From the NCBI GenBank assembly GCA_014872785.1, contig WKFJ01000005.1, forward strand, positions 1-61,690: a DNA stretch of 61,690 nucleotides, written 5' to 3'. Each line of letters begins with the position of its first letter. The first letter of the stretch is position 1. Of this stretch, positions 10,101-19,001 are shown piece after piece. The notes below the pieces were generated by a model, which did not search any database, was not told where the DNA came from, and saw only the letters and a program-made list of their open reading frames with translations. A program made the position numbers and the translations under genes. Source of the DNA: Alteromonadaceae bacterium. Its GTDB lineage: Bacteria > Pseudomonadota > Gammaproteobacteria > Enterobacterales > Alteromonadaceae.

Positions 10101-10589
10101 ACTGTTTGAGAACGCTGAAAAATTGATGGGCGCCATCGCGTAATAAAAGTATTGTTTGTCGTCGTAATGAGTGACTAACTCGCTTTTAGCTTGTGCTAGT
10201 TCAATTAGATTTGCTAATGCCGAATTGTGAGCATAACGAGAAACAATCTCTTCTACGTTACCTCCTTGCAGACTGGTGTCGCTTACTACTTGTATCAACT
10301 GTTGGTTATCAACAAGTACCGCCAATTCCAAATCTGGCAAGGTCATTAAAAGAGCCATATGCTTTTTAATGTCGCCAATCCGATTTTCCGGCACCATGAA
10401 TTGCAGTGCGTCTTGTGCCTGCAACAACACACTCAAGGTCGCTTTCTGTCTTGCCTCAAGTGCTTTCTCTACGGCTTTGTTATGGGTATCAAAGTTTAAT
10501 GTGAATAATTGGATCAGTACGCCAATGGACATCATGACCAACAGTTTCAGTGAAATGGGAATGCGTACTCGTGCGACTTTTTCTGTCAT
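7140..10589 (-). CDS. Membrane hybrid histidine kinase with four PAS domains
   Basis: 1149 residues. TM1 (about 11-32) and TM2 (about 188-208) bracket a ~155-residue periplasmic sensor. A cytoplasmic coiled-coil linker, four PAS-like domains (near 265, 395, 525 and 655; the last is FixL-like, with VDPVITIDEDG and the FGY motif) and a kinase core follow. His789 lies in GGIAHDFNN, with ATPase motifs DNGSGI, FDPFFSTKGEKGTGLGL. The C-terminal receiver carries Asp1079 (LLVSDVIMPDGTG) and KKP. Its start codon overlaps the stop of the substrate-binding protein gene (10586) by 4 bp, so the two are translationally coupled. With the receiver gene at 11581 they form a single operon. It probably reads the state of the binding protein across the membrane and phosphorylates its own and/or the stand-alone receiver. 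Confidence 0.92.
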   Translation of the reverse strand: MTEKVARVRIPISLKLLVMMSIGVLIQLFTLNFDTHNKAVEKALEARQKATLSVLLQAQDALQFMVPENRIGDIKKHMALLMTLPDLELAVLVDNQQLIQVVSDTSLQGGNVEEIVSRYAHNSALANLIELAQAKSELVTHYDDKQYFYYAMAPINFSAFSNSPDNSYYLLLVGNMQGARAEIMHNTQTLFYPLFLVLFISVLVMAFYFHNSVQKRLEVIFENFRAFKQSETPRQSVSSYKDEISDIHDKSIELMQDLNSRQAELERQKLYFESVFQNIGQAVVIIDDKGVVLMYNRSSNWFANKDVHTQNHLSNYFTLSLDKDNIIDPIEFANIYSAHDALPVLLKRQDKWLHVNLSVSKFTLAGELSAQYAVIIASRENEFKLEQYAERNKELMLSILQNSPAYVVLIDKNKVINYANEKAISSILLRDKKVIHRKYTQAFKLPLSKFIDTRLQETLAGKEFYREIIDGSYEGTPNFYETTLFPVLHRDSSDASLGLIIRECTQEKLQEDELAQTQRRISKLIDSAPLAIMEWDKDFNVHLCNGAAKQLFNCSSEQCACLTIDQFFLHSEGREPLIKHLNRVVQNESSELCHSKITLLNGLEIHTEWQSFHVYNDKNGQARFASIISNTTMLHKMLDSLKQKESEKSELLESMVDPVITIDEDGDILSFNAAAEQVFGYKIDQVLGRNVSMLMPESFARIHDSYIQAYLNTGVRKIIGTGRRVEGKRADGSVFPLHLSISELSRTPQGTRRFIGNCVDLTHLEEKEEQLRRSMKMDALGKLTGGIAHDFNNLLGIMMGYSDLMNVDQNISDKVKGYIGEIQRAGERAADLTGKLLSFSKEDAANLSNVELNKSIKGIKRLLEKSLAPGVQLKLQLCKEPIYVDINVGDFENSLLNMVINAVHAITSAGKEDGKITIETRIKNNLPTSDATKHLGDNYALCSIKDNGSGIAKDKIDKIFDPFFSTKGEKGTGLGLSQVYGFVRRVNGEIQVSSNESGTTFDLMFPTSIAEVEITTSKVNIVDKYSATGHVLIVDDEPAIAEITREILESNGFTSDIALHIKDAMEMLTHNQYDLLVSDVIMPDGTGFDLANKAKAMQPDIKIQLMSGYTGDLSEELTQSDLNQNMLKKPFRPNELISKINTLMASGSE

Positions 10590-11584
10590 TTCGCAGGCCA
10601 GTATGAAGTGGGGTTAAGTAATGTCTGGCTTTTCGCCGCATCAAGAGTCACAGATTGCGCCGCTAAAAATTTAATGACTATGTCTATCTGATTGGCAAGT
10701 GTTGGCGATTCACCGTAAAGCATTTTGTTGTTTTGTTCTTTTTCAGGGAACTTTACCTTATTTAGCATGGCCAGAAGTTCATCTTCGGTAACATCGGAAC
10801 GCCTAGCGAGAAACTTTATTGCGTCTGGGTTTCGATTTGCGATTAAGCCGATCGATGCAAACCAGGCGTTTATCAGTTTTGGTAGATGTTGATGATATTC
10901 GACGAGCAGCGATTTTCTGATGACTAATACATCGACGATTTCTTCTGGAATTTGTCGAGAACTAAAAATCTCAATCGCGCCACTACTTTGTATATAGGTT
11001 CTAACCGGTTCAAAGGTTGCGATTGCTTCAACAGCGCCACTTTCAAACGCATTTTGATGCTGATTAACATGTAGAGGCACAATGGTAAATGCGTTGTAAT
11101 CTAGGTTGGCTAATTGCGCAGCGCGATAGAATAAGTAATCACTAACGGCGTCGTCTTCAAGACCAATGCGTTTGCCTTGTAATGATGCCAAACTCGGAAA
11201 TTCTGCTCTGCTCATAATCGCGTCACCACCGAAGGAGTAGTCGGTTACCAATACAATTTGATACTCGTCGCCGTCTTGCACCAAACGCATGGCCTCATCT
11301 AAAGTGAAGGCACCCATGTCTAGTAAGTTTTGTTCAATTGCCTTGGCGACCTGGCTTGCCGACGCCATTTCTATCAACTTGAAGTCAGATTTATGAATCA
11401 GATTCTGTTGTTCTGCTAGGTAAAGTGGTTCGTAACCGATCAATTTATTGGTGCCAATACGCAGTGGTTTTTTATAAGGCTCTGCACAGGAAATAATCAG
11501 AAAAAAAATGACTGGCAGCGCCAACAGTCGACGTAAAAACTTGAGTGAAGTTGTGCTGATGCATTTTTTAACTTCATTGTTCAT
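10586..11584 (-). CDS. Periplasmic substrate-binding lipoprotein (NMT1/SsuA-like)
   Basis: 332 residues. A basic N-terminus is followed by a hydrophobic segment ending in the lipobox-like FLIISC, so probably a lipoprotein. The mature part begins LRIGTNKLIGYEPLYLA, the classic opening of NMT1/THI5/SsuA-type solute-binding proteins, and continues with VAKAIEQNLLDMGAFTLDE, GKRIGLEDDAVSDYLFYRAAQLAN and VEAIATFEPVRTYI, all typical of that fold. No ABC permease or ATPase gene is adjacent. Instead it sits between a receiver gene (ATGA overlap upstream) and a hybrid kinase gene (4-bp overlap downstream). I infer it serves as the ligand receptor of the kinase rather than in uptake. Ligand unknown; aromatic amine, sulfonate and pyrimidine-like ligands are known in the family. 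Confidence 0.85.
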   Translation of the reverse strand: MNNEVKKCISTTSLKFLRRLLALPVIFFLIISCAEPYKKPLRIGTNKLIGYEPLYLAEQQNLIHKSDFKLIEMASASQVAKAIEQNLLDMGAFTLDEAMRLVQDGDEYQIVLVTDYSFGGDAIMSRAEFPSLASLQGKRIGLEDDAVSDYLFYRAAQLANLDYNAFTIVPLHVNQHQNAFESGAVEAIATFEPVRTYIQSSGAIEIFSSRQIPEEIVDVLVIRKSLLVEYHQHLPKLINAWFASIGLIANRNPDAIKFLARRSDVTEDELLAMLNKVKFPEKEQNNKMLYGESPTLANQIDIVIKFLAAQSVTLDAAKSQTLLNPTSYWPAK

Positions 11585-11967
11585 GTTGTTTGTGGTTTAG
11601 TTTCCTTTGCTTTTTCCAAAAGCCTAATAAGTTCATGTAAAGGAGTAGGCTTTTGCAAACATCCTAGTACCGTGATGTTATTGCTGGTGGCTAAGGTTTC
11701 AGCGCATAACAGCATTGATTCATCCATGCCTGAATTGAGTATAACCATTAATTCACTTTTTGCTTCTTTGAGCTTCGTAATAACCTCAATGCCATCCATA
11801 TCTGGCATGGCTAAATCAAGAATTAAAATACCCTTGGATGGAATATTCCTCGTGAATCTTTTGGCATCCGTATGAACCTGACATTGCCAGCCAAATTGTT
11901 CCGCCATTTCTTTCAATAAATTACTGTATTGAGGGTCGTCTTCAACGATGTGAACAACACTATGCAT
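11581..11967 (-). CDS. Stand-alone response regulator receiver (CheY-like)
   Basis: 128 residues, a receiver domain with no output domain. The acidic pocket is EDD (residues 9-11), the phospho-acceptor is Asp51 (ILILDLAMPDMDG), a Ser lies in LNSGMDES at the Thr/Ser switch position, and the conserved Lys is in LQKP. It is first in the operon; its TGA overlaps the ATG of the binding-protein gene. With no DNA-binding or enzymatic domain it probably works through protein-protein contact or as a phosphate shuttle with the hybrid kinase two genes downstream. An FNR-like palindrome lies about 90-100 bp upstream. Confidence 0.9.
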   Translation of the reverse strand: MHSVVHIVEDDPQYSNLLKEMAEQFGWQCQVHTDAKRFTRNIPSKGILILDLAMPDMDGIEVITKLKEAKSELMVILNSGMDESMLLCAETLATSNNITVLGCLQKPTPLHELIRLLEKAKETKPQTT

Positions 11968-12055
11968 GATAAAACTCCATAATCAGCATTTATGTATTCA
12001 GCATAGTTGATGTATGTAGAAGTGCTAGGGAAGGTACAAGAAATAGTGGAGGTAT

Positions 12056-12069
12056 TTGACCTACATCAA
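12056..12069. promoter_or_regulatory. Candidate FNR/Crp-family operator
   Basis: TTGAC-CTAC-ATCAA differs by one base from the FNR consensus TTGAT-N4-ATCAA. It lies 89-102 bp upstream of the receiver-kinase operon start (11967, minus strand). The position fits an upstream activating site. It suggests, but does not show, oxygen- or redox-linked control of the operon. Confidence 0.4.
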
Positions 12070-12126
12070 AAGATTAAGCTAAGTGATTTAAAAAGGACTA
12101 GAATCTAAGGGCTCATTGAACCAATA

Positions 12127-12390
12127 TCAATGAAGCGTATTATTCACGGCTTCGATTATTCCATGCTTGTTTTCTAAGGCTTTTTCGAGTTCTTCAATTT
12201 TTTTATGTGCAGAAACAAGGCGCTCTGCGGCCAGTTCCAATGTCTTACCTTCGACAATTTCGCAGTACACTTCTAAGGCTGCACGTACTTGTACATCTAT
12301 AGATTCGCCGTCCGCTTGAGTTAATCTTTTTAAACGTTCGAGCTGTCTCATGTCCAGACGCAATGTTGTTTCTGTGAAGTTGTCTTTCAT
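12127..12390 (-). CDS. Small protein with coiled-coil tail, unknown
   Basis: 87 residues. The first half (TTLRLDMRQLERLKRLTQ, then a helix with VQVRAALEVYCEIV) has the strand-helix-helix spacing of ribbon-helix-helix DNA-binding proteins. The second half (LAAERLVSAHKKIEELEKALENK) is a probable coiled coil. This is a fold guess, not a family match. It stands alone on the minus strand between the FNR-like site and the subtilase. A short distinct protein with biased codon positions and no larger overlapping gene makes it likely real. Confidence 0.6.
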   Translation of the reverse strand: MKDNFTETTLRLDMRQLERLKRLTQADGESIDVQVRAALEVYCEIVEGKTLELAAERLVSAHKKIEELEKALENKHGIIEAVNNTLH

Positions 12391-12464
12391 CTTTTAGCCA
12401 CCGGGATTCTGTTTTAAAGCCTAATACTCGATCTATACGATAACTATTGTGATGAGATCAGAAA

Positions 12465-12483
12465 CGGCTCATTACATGAGCCG
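12465..12483 (-). terminator. Hairpin downstream of the subtilase gene
   Basis: An 8-bp perfect stem (CGGCTCAT / ATGAGCCG) with a 3-base loop lies 8 bp past the subtilase stop. The U tract on the minus strand is weak (TTTC), so termination is probable but not strong. Confidence 0.5.
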
Positions 12484-12490
12484 CTTTGAA

Positions 12491-15400
12491 CTAAAAACTA
12501 GAGCGTGTGAAACGTCGACCACAACACGACAGTAAAAGTGCCAGTAACCAAGTAATGCTGCCTCCGCTGTCTTCATTTTCGATACTGATAGTCACTGTGA
12601 CGGGAGCGCTTTGGTCAATTCCGTCGCTTACTACCAATTGCAATTGAATTGACGTATCTTGGCTTACAGATAACCCATTCATATTTACCTGCATACCGTC
12701 AATTGTGAAGGTGGGCATCACTCCACTAGATGTCGCGCTTGCTAAAAGCGAAAGCGTTTCATTGTCAACATCTGAGGCTGGAACCGTAAAGCTAAGCATT
12801 TGATTTTTTGAGACAACAAAATCTGAACCTGCGTTTATTTCGCCGATAATGGGTGCGTCGTTAACGGGGCTAATTTCCAGTGCTACGTTTGTAGAGCTAA
12901 TATGGTCACCCGAAGCATCAGTTACTTGGTAGCTGAACTGGTCAGCGCCAAAATAGTCTGCATTTGGTTGATATAGTATAGCGCCGTTTTCAACTGTAGC
13001 TATTCCGTGTGAAGGTTGTGCCATGATGGTCAGGCTGTTGGAATCAAGTCCGCCAGTGGCAGGGATTCTTGCTGAGCTAACCGCGCTAAATATCGAGTCT
13101 GCTCCTGTATCAGAAGTAATAGTGGCAAAACTGTAATCACGGTCGTTATCCAATACAGGCAAACCAGCTTCGGTGTCTTCCATTAGGTTATAACTATCGG
13201 GTTGAGCATAGTCTTGCTCCCCATGTAACTCGACATCAAATGTAATAATTGAGCGACCCTCAGGCAGAGTAGTGAGCCTCATGGTTTTACTCGATTCGCT
13301 CAGGCTGTTAAAAACGTCGTTTCCAGTGCCATCAAAATGGTAGTTAATGCCCACTCTTCCGTCTTCATTTTCAGCGCCAATACTCAACGCCTCTGGTAAA
13401 TAAGGAATGTTGTAATATTTGAACCAAATATTATCGGTATTCTCTTGGATGATGAGTTGGAAAGTGAAACTTTCTGTCTCGCTATCTAGTGGGTCACCTC
13501 CAGGGGGCGGCGAATCAGGAAGATCTGGTGCTGGATCTTCTGGGATTGGATCCTCTGGAAAGGGGTCTGTTGGCAGTTCCCCTTCATCTTCCTCAGGCAA
13601 GCTGTACGGCACAACCTTGTCCCATTCAACAATCAAATAATTAACGTCATCGACAACACGCACCGCCGCTCTTAAATAACCGCCACCGGTATCGGAAGGC
13701 ACATTTTCATCGAGCAAATCAAACTCTGTCCAAAATGGTGCGATAACATTATTGAGTTGATCCTGCTGCGGAAAGGGCTGATTAAACAGTGCGGTAATAA
13801 AGCCAAAACTTTGCTGTCCCGGCACTACGAAGCCATTATCAGATAAAGTGAGGGTCTGGTAATGGTTACCGTTGAATTGAAAGTCAAATTCCACTACAGC
13901 ATTTACAAAACCACAACCTTCGTCACACGCAATAGGGATAACCTCTTGCTCTGATAACAGGTAGTCGTCCCACAATGAATTGTCTTCTAGCAACATTGCC
14001 CCTTGCGCTAAAACACCTTGCCATTGAATAGAGTTATCACTAGCGGTCAGTGTTTGGGTTTCACCATTGCGTAGCTCAACCGCTTCGGAGTTTACTAGCA
14101 GTTTTGCGTTTTCAGAGACCTGAACATTCAGGTTTACTTCATCTAGTTCGCCTAAATTTCTTGTGCGCACAGTGAAAGGGACTGACGTACCAGATTGTAA
14201 GTCACTAGCATCGTGAAACACTAACAAGCTGCCTTGGTCGGAACTGTCATTAGCATTGGCTACTAAAGGCATACTCAGTTGCAACCCGTTCGTTGATGTT
14301 GCTACAAGCCGGCCAAACTCCCATTGGTTGTAAAGGGGATGCGCCGGGTCTGCATTACTAACATCGACAGTAATATTGATTACCTGGCTTGCTTCGGCTG
14401 AGAGCGAAAACGACGCAGGGCTCACCATTACATGTACTAACGAGTTGTTGAAGTCTGTGGTTAATGTCCACTCTTGATTATCTGAGGTGAGGTTGGTTAC
14501 CGTAAATTCGAATTCACAACTTGCGATACAAGCTGGGTCGGAAAAGGAAACTTGAGAAAAGCTTAAGGTGGGTGCCATGGCTCTTTTGAGATCTAATCGG
14601 CCTGCACCTTTTTCAAATGGACCTGCAATTTCACTACCCAACAAGACATTCGATTCTGCCGTATTTACTAACGCCGATTTGATTTGCGCTACTGACCACT
14701 GTGGGTGTTGTTGCTTTAACAATGCAGCGGCACCGGCAACATGTGGTGATGCCATACTGGTTCCGGTAAGCGTTGCAAATACTGGGTCATTATTTACCGC
14801 TCCTGGTAGTTCATCGTCACCGAATGGGAATGGACCGAAACTAAACTCGTCGGGAGAGTAGGCGGATAGAATATTAGTGCCTGGTGCTGCCAAGTCCGGT
14901 TTTAAATAATTGGGATTATTATTCGGGCCGGTAGAACTAAAGGGGTTGATAATATCTGCATATTGGCTTTCAACATTCGCCTCAACAAGCGATGAAATGT
15001 CTACTGTAGTTGCACTATTTGCAGCGATTGACGCTTCTAATTGCAACCCTACAGTTTGTGATAAACCTAACACCTTAATGGCGTAATCATCAGCAAAAGG
15101 AAGTAGCGGTTCATAGGTGGCTTGGCCGAAAACATCATCAAAGTAAGCTAGTACTAACTTTGCTCCAGCATTACTAGCATGTTGCACCGACATACTTAAA
15201 GGACACAAGGGGGTGTACGCGATAACCACGGCCGCACTATCTGGAATTGCCTCTGTGATAGGGGCACAACCATTGGCATTATCTGGTTCTAACAAACGCA
15301 GTGCCACTGCATTTAAGTTGACATCTTCTCCCAGAGGTTCAGCTTGCCCTGGGTAGCCATAGACCGTACCTTCTGACGTGGCAATAGCATGCCCGAAAAA

Positions 15401-16645
15401 GCGACCATGGGTACTGTTGGCAACGGCTATACCGGACTCTATGCAGGCGGGACAATTGATAGTCGCTCCGGGGTGCCCTGTATTGCCTGCGGCATTAACC
15501 ACAACAATACCGAGAGACTCGGCGTTGTTAAACACCGTTTGGTAAACCGAGCTGTCCGGGTCTTCACCGCTGCCAGCTCCCCAACTGTTGTTTATCACGT
15601 CGGCGCCATCGCTGACAGCCCACTCCAATGCTTGCAACAGCATAGTGTCAGTTGCGTATGCGCCGCCAAAGGGGCTGGTATAGAGCGCTTTATAAATCAT
15701 CAAGTGGCTAGCTGGTGCCACACCTAAGATACCTACATTGGCATTATTAAAATTAACTGACAAAGCTCTACCTGCTGCAATCCCGGCAACATGGGTACCA
15801 TGGCCATCAAAATCCATTGGACTCATATATTCTTGCTCATAAACATCGAGTCCAAAAAGAATCGGGTCTACCCACCTTGCGACCACAATTTTGTTATTAC
15901 AAAAATCGGCCGAGCCTGTCTCACTGCGACAATAGTCAGGATTATTGTTCAGATGCGTATTGCCACTTAAATCGAGAGGCGTTACTCCCTCATCGTTGAA
16001 CATAGGGTTGTTATTGCGAATGCCGGTATCAACAATGGCTATTTTGATACCTTCGCCCGCTTTTGACTGGCCACCAACGGCCTCCCACGCCGCTTGTGCC
16101 TTAATGATTTGCTGACTGGCATCCAAGCTTAGATATCTTAATTTGACAGGGTAGACTCGCTTTACGTGTTTAAGGCTTTTGAGAGCTTTAAGATGCGCTT
16201 TTTCGATTTCAACTTCGACACCATTTAACAGTTGAGTAAAGCGTTGGTTGATACGAAGAGACGGCAGCTGCTTTTGCAATTGTTTAATGTGTTCTTCTTG
16301 CTTGCGTAATATTGTTTGTTGTTTGGCTTGTTTTTGGGTTTTATTCAATCGGTTATTCGTTTGAACAGTTTCAAATTCTGCGAATGACGGCTCATCAAAT
16401 TCGATCAAGTATCGATTTTGTATCAAATGGGGTTTTGCCATTTCGAGAGGAGGAGCGGGATGTGCCACACTTTTTGTTGCTTTCAGTATCACTGGTTTTA
16501 TGTCGTTAGCGACAGAATTGTCAGCGGTAGTTAAGGCAAAACTGTGAATCGCGACGTTGGCTAATATCAGTGTCAGTACTCCCTTCAAAATGTTTTGTAT
16601 CGAAAAGAGCTGGCGCTTGACGTAATGTTGAATTCCTTGTTGCAT
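12491..16645 (-). CDS. Secreted subtilisin-like protease with GlyGly-CTERM tail
   Basis: 1384 residues. An N-terminal hydrophobic segment (about 20-38) acts as signal peptide, followed by an inhibitor-like propeptide (about 75-170). The S8 catalytic triad is Asp206 (IAIVDTG), His282 (DGHGTHVAG) and Ser630 (TGTSMASPHVAG). A PA-like insert lies between His and Ser, as in lactocepin-type subtilases (segment with VVIAYTPLCPLS and ASNAGAKLVLAYFDD). After the protease domain come beta-rich modules, a Pro/Asp-rich linker (near 1040-1060) and cadherin-like repeats (SYQVTDASGDHISS, PVNDAPIIGEI). The extreme C-terminus reads DSGGSITWLLALLLSCCGRRF: a glycine pair, a transmembrane helix and basic residues. 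That matches the GlyGly-CTERM signal processed by rhombosortase and used by type II-secreted surface proteins. Stand-alone gene on the minus strand. Confidence 0.92.
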   Translation of the reverse strand: MQQGIQHYVKRQLFSIQNILKGVLTLILANVAIHSFALTTADNSVANDIKPVILKATKSVAHPAPPLEMAKPHLIQNRYLIEFDEPSFAEFETVQTNNRLNKTQKQAKQQTILRKQEEHIKQLQKQLPSLRINQRFTQLLNGVEVEIEKAHLKALKSLKHVKRVYPVKLRYLSLDASQQIIKAQAAWEAVGGQSKAGEGIKIAIVDTGIRNNNPMFNDEGVTPLDLSGNTHLNNNPDYCRSETGSADFCNNKIVVARWVDPILFGLDVYEQEYMSPMDFDGHGTHVAGIAAGRALSVNFNNANVGILGVAPASHLMIYKALYTSPFGGAYATDTMLLQALEWAVSDGADVINNSWGAGSGEDPDSSVYQTVFNNAESLGIVVVNAAGNTGHPGATINCPACIESGIAVANSTHGRFFGHAIATSEGTVYGYPGQAEPLGEDVNLNAVALRLLEPDNANGCAPITEAIPDSAAVVIAYTPLCPLSMSVQHASNAGAKLVLAYFDDVFGQATYEPLLPFADDYAIKVLGLSQTVGLQLEASIAANSATTVDISSLVEANVESQYADIINPFSSTGPNNNPNYLKPDLAAPGTNILSAYSPDEFSFGPFPFGDDELPGAVNNDPVFATLTGTSMASPHVAGAAALLKQQHPQWSVAQIKSALVNTAESNVLLGSEIAGPFEKGAGRLDLKRAMAPTLSFSQVSFSDPACIASCEFEFTVTNLTSDNQEWTLTTDFNNSLVHVMVSPASFSLSAEASQVINITVDVSNADPAHPLYNQWEFGRLVATSTNGLQLSMPLVANANDSSDQGSLLVFHDASDLQSGTSVPFTVRTRNLGELDEVNLNVQVSENAKLLVNSEAVELRNGETQTLTASDNSIQWQGVLAQGAMLLEDNSLWDDYLLSEQEVIPIACDEGCGFVNAVVEFDFQFNGNHYQTLTLSDNGFVVPGQQSFGFITALFNQPFPQQDQLNNVIAPFWTEFDLLDENVPSDTGGGYLRAAVRVVDDVNYLIVEWDKVVPYSLPEEDEGELPTDPFPEDPIPEDPAPDLPDSPPPGGDPLDSETESFTFQLIIQENTDNIWFKYYNIPYLPEALSIGAENEDGRVGINYHFDGTGNDVFNSLSESSKTMRLTTLPEGRSIITFDVELHGEQDYAQPDSYNLMEDTEAGLPVLDNDRDYSFATITSDTGADSIFSAVSSARIPATGGLDSNSLTIMAQPSHGIATVENGAILYQPNADYFGADQFSYQVTDASGDHISSTNVALEISPVNDAPIIGEINAGSDFVVSKNQMLSFTVPASDVDNETLSLLASATSSGVMPTFTIDGMQVNMNGLSVSQDTSIQLQLVVSDGIDQSAPVTVTISIENEDSGGSITWLLALLLSCCGRRFTRSSF

Positions 16646-16765
16646 GTCGGCCTCATTCTAGTGTGAGCTAAGTATGTTTTTTGACCATGCAACTATGCAT
16701 GCTAACCATTAAAAAGACCGGTAAACATTGTGTAGAAATGTGAAAAAGTGTAATCAAGTAAACGA

Positions 16766-16784
16766 CTTAGCTACATGAGCTAAG
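16766..16784 (-). terminator. Hairpin downstream of the amylase gene
   Basis: CTTAGCT (16766-16772) and AGCTAAG (16778-16784) form a 7-bp stem with a 5-base loop, 36 bp past the amylase stop. The U run is poor on the minus strand (TTTACTTG), so this is a weak terminator call. Confidence 0.4.
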
Positions 16785-16819
16785 CCGTCATAAAGGTGCA
16801 TTGAAATGCCGCTATGGGG

Positions 16820-18811
16820 TTAAAAGTTAAGGATTTCTGATGTGCTTGTATTAAAATCAAACTTGTTAATCTTGCCGCATTGAGCAAAGTGGTTATTGCT
16901 CGCATATGGCGTATTTGTTTGCGGTATATCGTTCTCCCAACCTTGCCCATTTTTGACAAAGGCCTTAAGTTCGAACCACCCATTTACCGCCTTGCTGCAA
17001 TCCATCATTACATCGAGCATCCAGTAGTGTTGCCCCCAGGTATTTAGAGGTTCTTCACCATAACCATCTGTGGCAACGGTGCGAACTACTCCCCAATTTG
17101 ACGGCCACACATCCGTTGTCCAGTCTAACGCGGTTCCCTCTGCCTCTGTGCTCTGAGCGCTTTCAATACCATACCAATCTAGATAATTGTCGTTGCTCTT
17201 CCAAGGGCTAGTTGTGCCATTGAGTAGGTTATTGTGTTGAATTGGCATCGCACAATCAAAGTTGCTAGTGTTGCAATTACGTCCCAACGAGCTGTTGGCG
17301 TAGTTGTGGTCTATACCACCTCGAATGAACATGTCTTGTCCACTATGGGTTTGCGCGCCAATGAATATGACCGTTCGTTGCCAGTCAGCGCCACCCGTAC
17401 CGGACGATGTTTTGGCATTTTGATGTATGGCAATAGCATCCCACGGTGCTAGAGAGGTATTGATGGTGCCATCATTATTGACTGTAATGGCTTCACCCGT
17501 GCAACCGCTCTCATCAGCAGTTAATTCACCTTTCAATACATTACAGTATTGTCCAGGTGACATGTCGGTTTGAAGCGTCACGTTCATCGTGAAGTTTTCT
17601 TTGTTGACAACAACATGACCGGAGCTGCCACGGCCAAAAGCGATTTGGTTGTTGCCATTGTCCCACCAGTTAGTAACGTTCCAGTTATCATTGGTGTTAT
17701 TGCGAAAATCAACGCCGCCGGCAATGTATGACCAGCGGTGTTCGCATTTCCAGTTATTGCCGTAACATTCTAAATTACCGTTGTTATGCACGGGTACAGA
17801 AGGTCCACCGGCGTCAGTGTCGCCATGGAAGTCGTAGCTAGACATCACTTTGGGGTAGCCATAGGGGTAGGCCAGCATGAATACGTTGGCTAGATCATAA
17901 AGTCTGCCATCTTCAAAGGTAATAACATTACCAGCGCCACCATGACCGCGTTGGTTGTCGTGGTTATCTACAAAAACCACAGCCTGATAGCTTGGCAAAA
18001 AGCCCCAACCTTCACCAAAGTTACTTAGCCAGGAGAGTGAACCGTTTCTAAAGGTGTTACCCAACTGCACACTATATTTAAACTCGGTCACCAGGCCAGT
18101 ACCCGTATACTCAGCTGCAGATATTGCTTCTCCTCCTTGGTCTATCACTTCTTGAAACACAAGTGGCGTACCATTGACTTTAGCCAATATGCCTTGAATA
18201 TCGGCGACCGACATATGTTTGGATGCGTCAAACCGGAATCCTGCGACCCCAACGTTGACTAAGTCATTTAAATAGCCCGCGAGTGTGTCTTGCACATAAG
18301 TAGCACTGGTATCTAAGTCAGCAAGACCAACCAATTCACAGTTTTGCACTTCCCAGCGATTGCCATAGTCGTTGATGGCGCACGTACTGTGGAAGTCTTG
18401 CGGGCCATAATTTGGATATTGCTTATTCGCGAACGCGTTGCCGGCAATACCCGTGCCGCTGCCCGCTGCCATATGATTGATGACGGCATCTACATATATA
18501 TCCACACCCACCGCATCACATCGGTTGACCATGTCGATAAACTCAGTGCGATTGCCACCTCGACTTTGCAATTGATAGGTAACCGGTTGGTAACGCGTCC
18601 ACCATTGGCTTCCGGTGATATGTTCATTGGGTGGGGATACCTGTACGGCGGCAAACCCCTTTGGACCCAAAAACTGTTCACACTCTGTTGCGATATCCTG
18701 CCAATTCCATTCGAACAAATGTACGAATGTGGTTGGGTCTGCATTGGAGTGAGCAGTTATGCCAAGGCTCAATAATATACTTGTAGCTATTCCTGATGTT
18801 TTTATTTTCAT
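16820..18811 (-). CDS. Secreted alpha-amylase (GH13, chloride-dependent type)
   Basis: 663 residues, endo-hydrolysis of starch alpha-1,4 bonds outside the cell. Signal peptide about 1-24 (cut near AHSNA). The (beta/alpha)8 domain carries catalytic Asp195 (GFRFDASKH), Glu221 (FQEVID) and Asp285 (VDNHDNQ). Arg193 and Asn283 sit where chloride-dependent amylases bind chloride. From memory, long segments ([43 protein letters not shown]) match the cold-active Pseudoalteromonas haloplanktis amylase, which also has a long C-terminal extension like the one here (about 455-663, [20 protein letters not shown] onward). In that enzyme the extension is a cleaved secretion propeptide. The gene lies downstream of a TonB-dependent receptor gene on the same strand but is separated from it by a terminator and its own operator-like palindromes. 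Confidence 0.94.
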   Translation of the reverse strand: MKIKTSGIATSILLSLGITAHSNADPTTFVHLFEWNWQDIATECEQFLGPKGFAAVQVSPPNEHITGSQWWTRYQPVTYQLQSRGGNRTEFIDMVNRCDAVGVDIYVDAVINHMAAGSGTGIAGNAFANKQYPNYGPQDFHSTCAINDYGNRWEVQNCELVGLADLDTSATYVQDTLAGYLNDLVNVGVAGFRFDASKHMSVADIQGILAKVNGTPLVFQEVIDQGGEAISAAEYTGTGLVTEFKYSVQLGNTFRNGSLSWLSNFGEGWGFLPSYQAVVFVDNHDNQRGHGGAGNVITFEDGRLYDLANVFMLAYPYGYPKVMSSYDFHGDTDAGGPSVPVHNNGNLECYGNNWKCEHRWSYIAGGVDFRNNTNDNWNVTNWWDNGNNQIAFGRGSSGHVVVNKENFTMNVTLQTDMSPGQYCNVLKGELTADESGCTGEAITVNNDGTINTSLAPWDAIAIHQNAKTSSGTGGADWQRTVIFIGAQTHSGQDMFIRGGIDHNYANSSLGRNCNTSNFDCAMPIQHNNLLNGTTSPWKSNDNYLDWYGIESAQSTEAEGTALDWTTDVWPSNWGVVRTVATDGYGEEPLNTWGQHYWMLDVMMDCSKAVNGWFELKAFVKNGQGWENDIPQTNTPYASNNHFAQCGKINKFDFNTSTSEILNF

Positions 18812-18896
18812 GAGAAGTTAACCCTTTGTTTACTCTTTGTTTACGAAAAATTAACGTAAAGGTATTTAACACTGGTAATTATATTTATCGTTATGA

Positions 18897-18934
18897 ATAC
18901 GTATGCAGCTACAATTCCATACGTATGCATACGT
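18897..18934. promoter_or_regulatory. Palindromic operator-like sites upstream of amylase
   Basis: Two related palindromes lie 86-123 bp upstream of the amylase ATG: ATACGTAT (18897-18904) and the perfect 14-mer ACGTATGCATACGT (18921-18934), which also contains ATACGTAT overlapping it. The centres are about 27 bp apart. The shape (even palindrome with central CG or GC) suits a LacI/GntR-type maltodextrin regulator, but I cannot assign the regulator. Confidence 0.5.
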
Positions 18935-19001
18935 TTTGCACACAGCTGCAAACAGGTGTGAAAGCAATATGAATTCGTGGGTATAAGAATATTTAGGCCA
19001 T

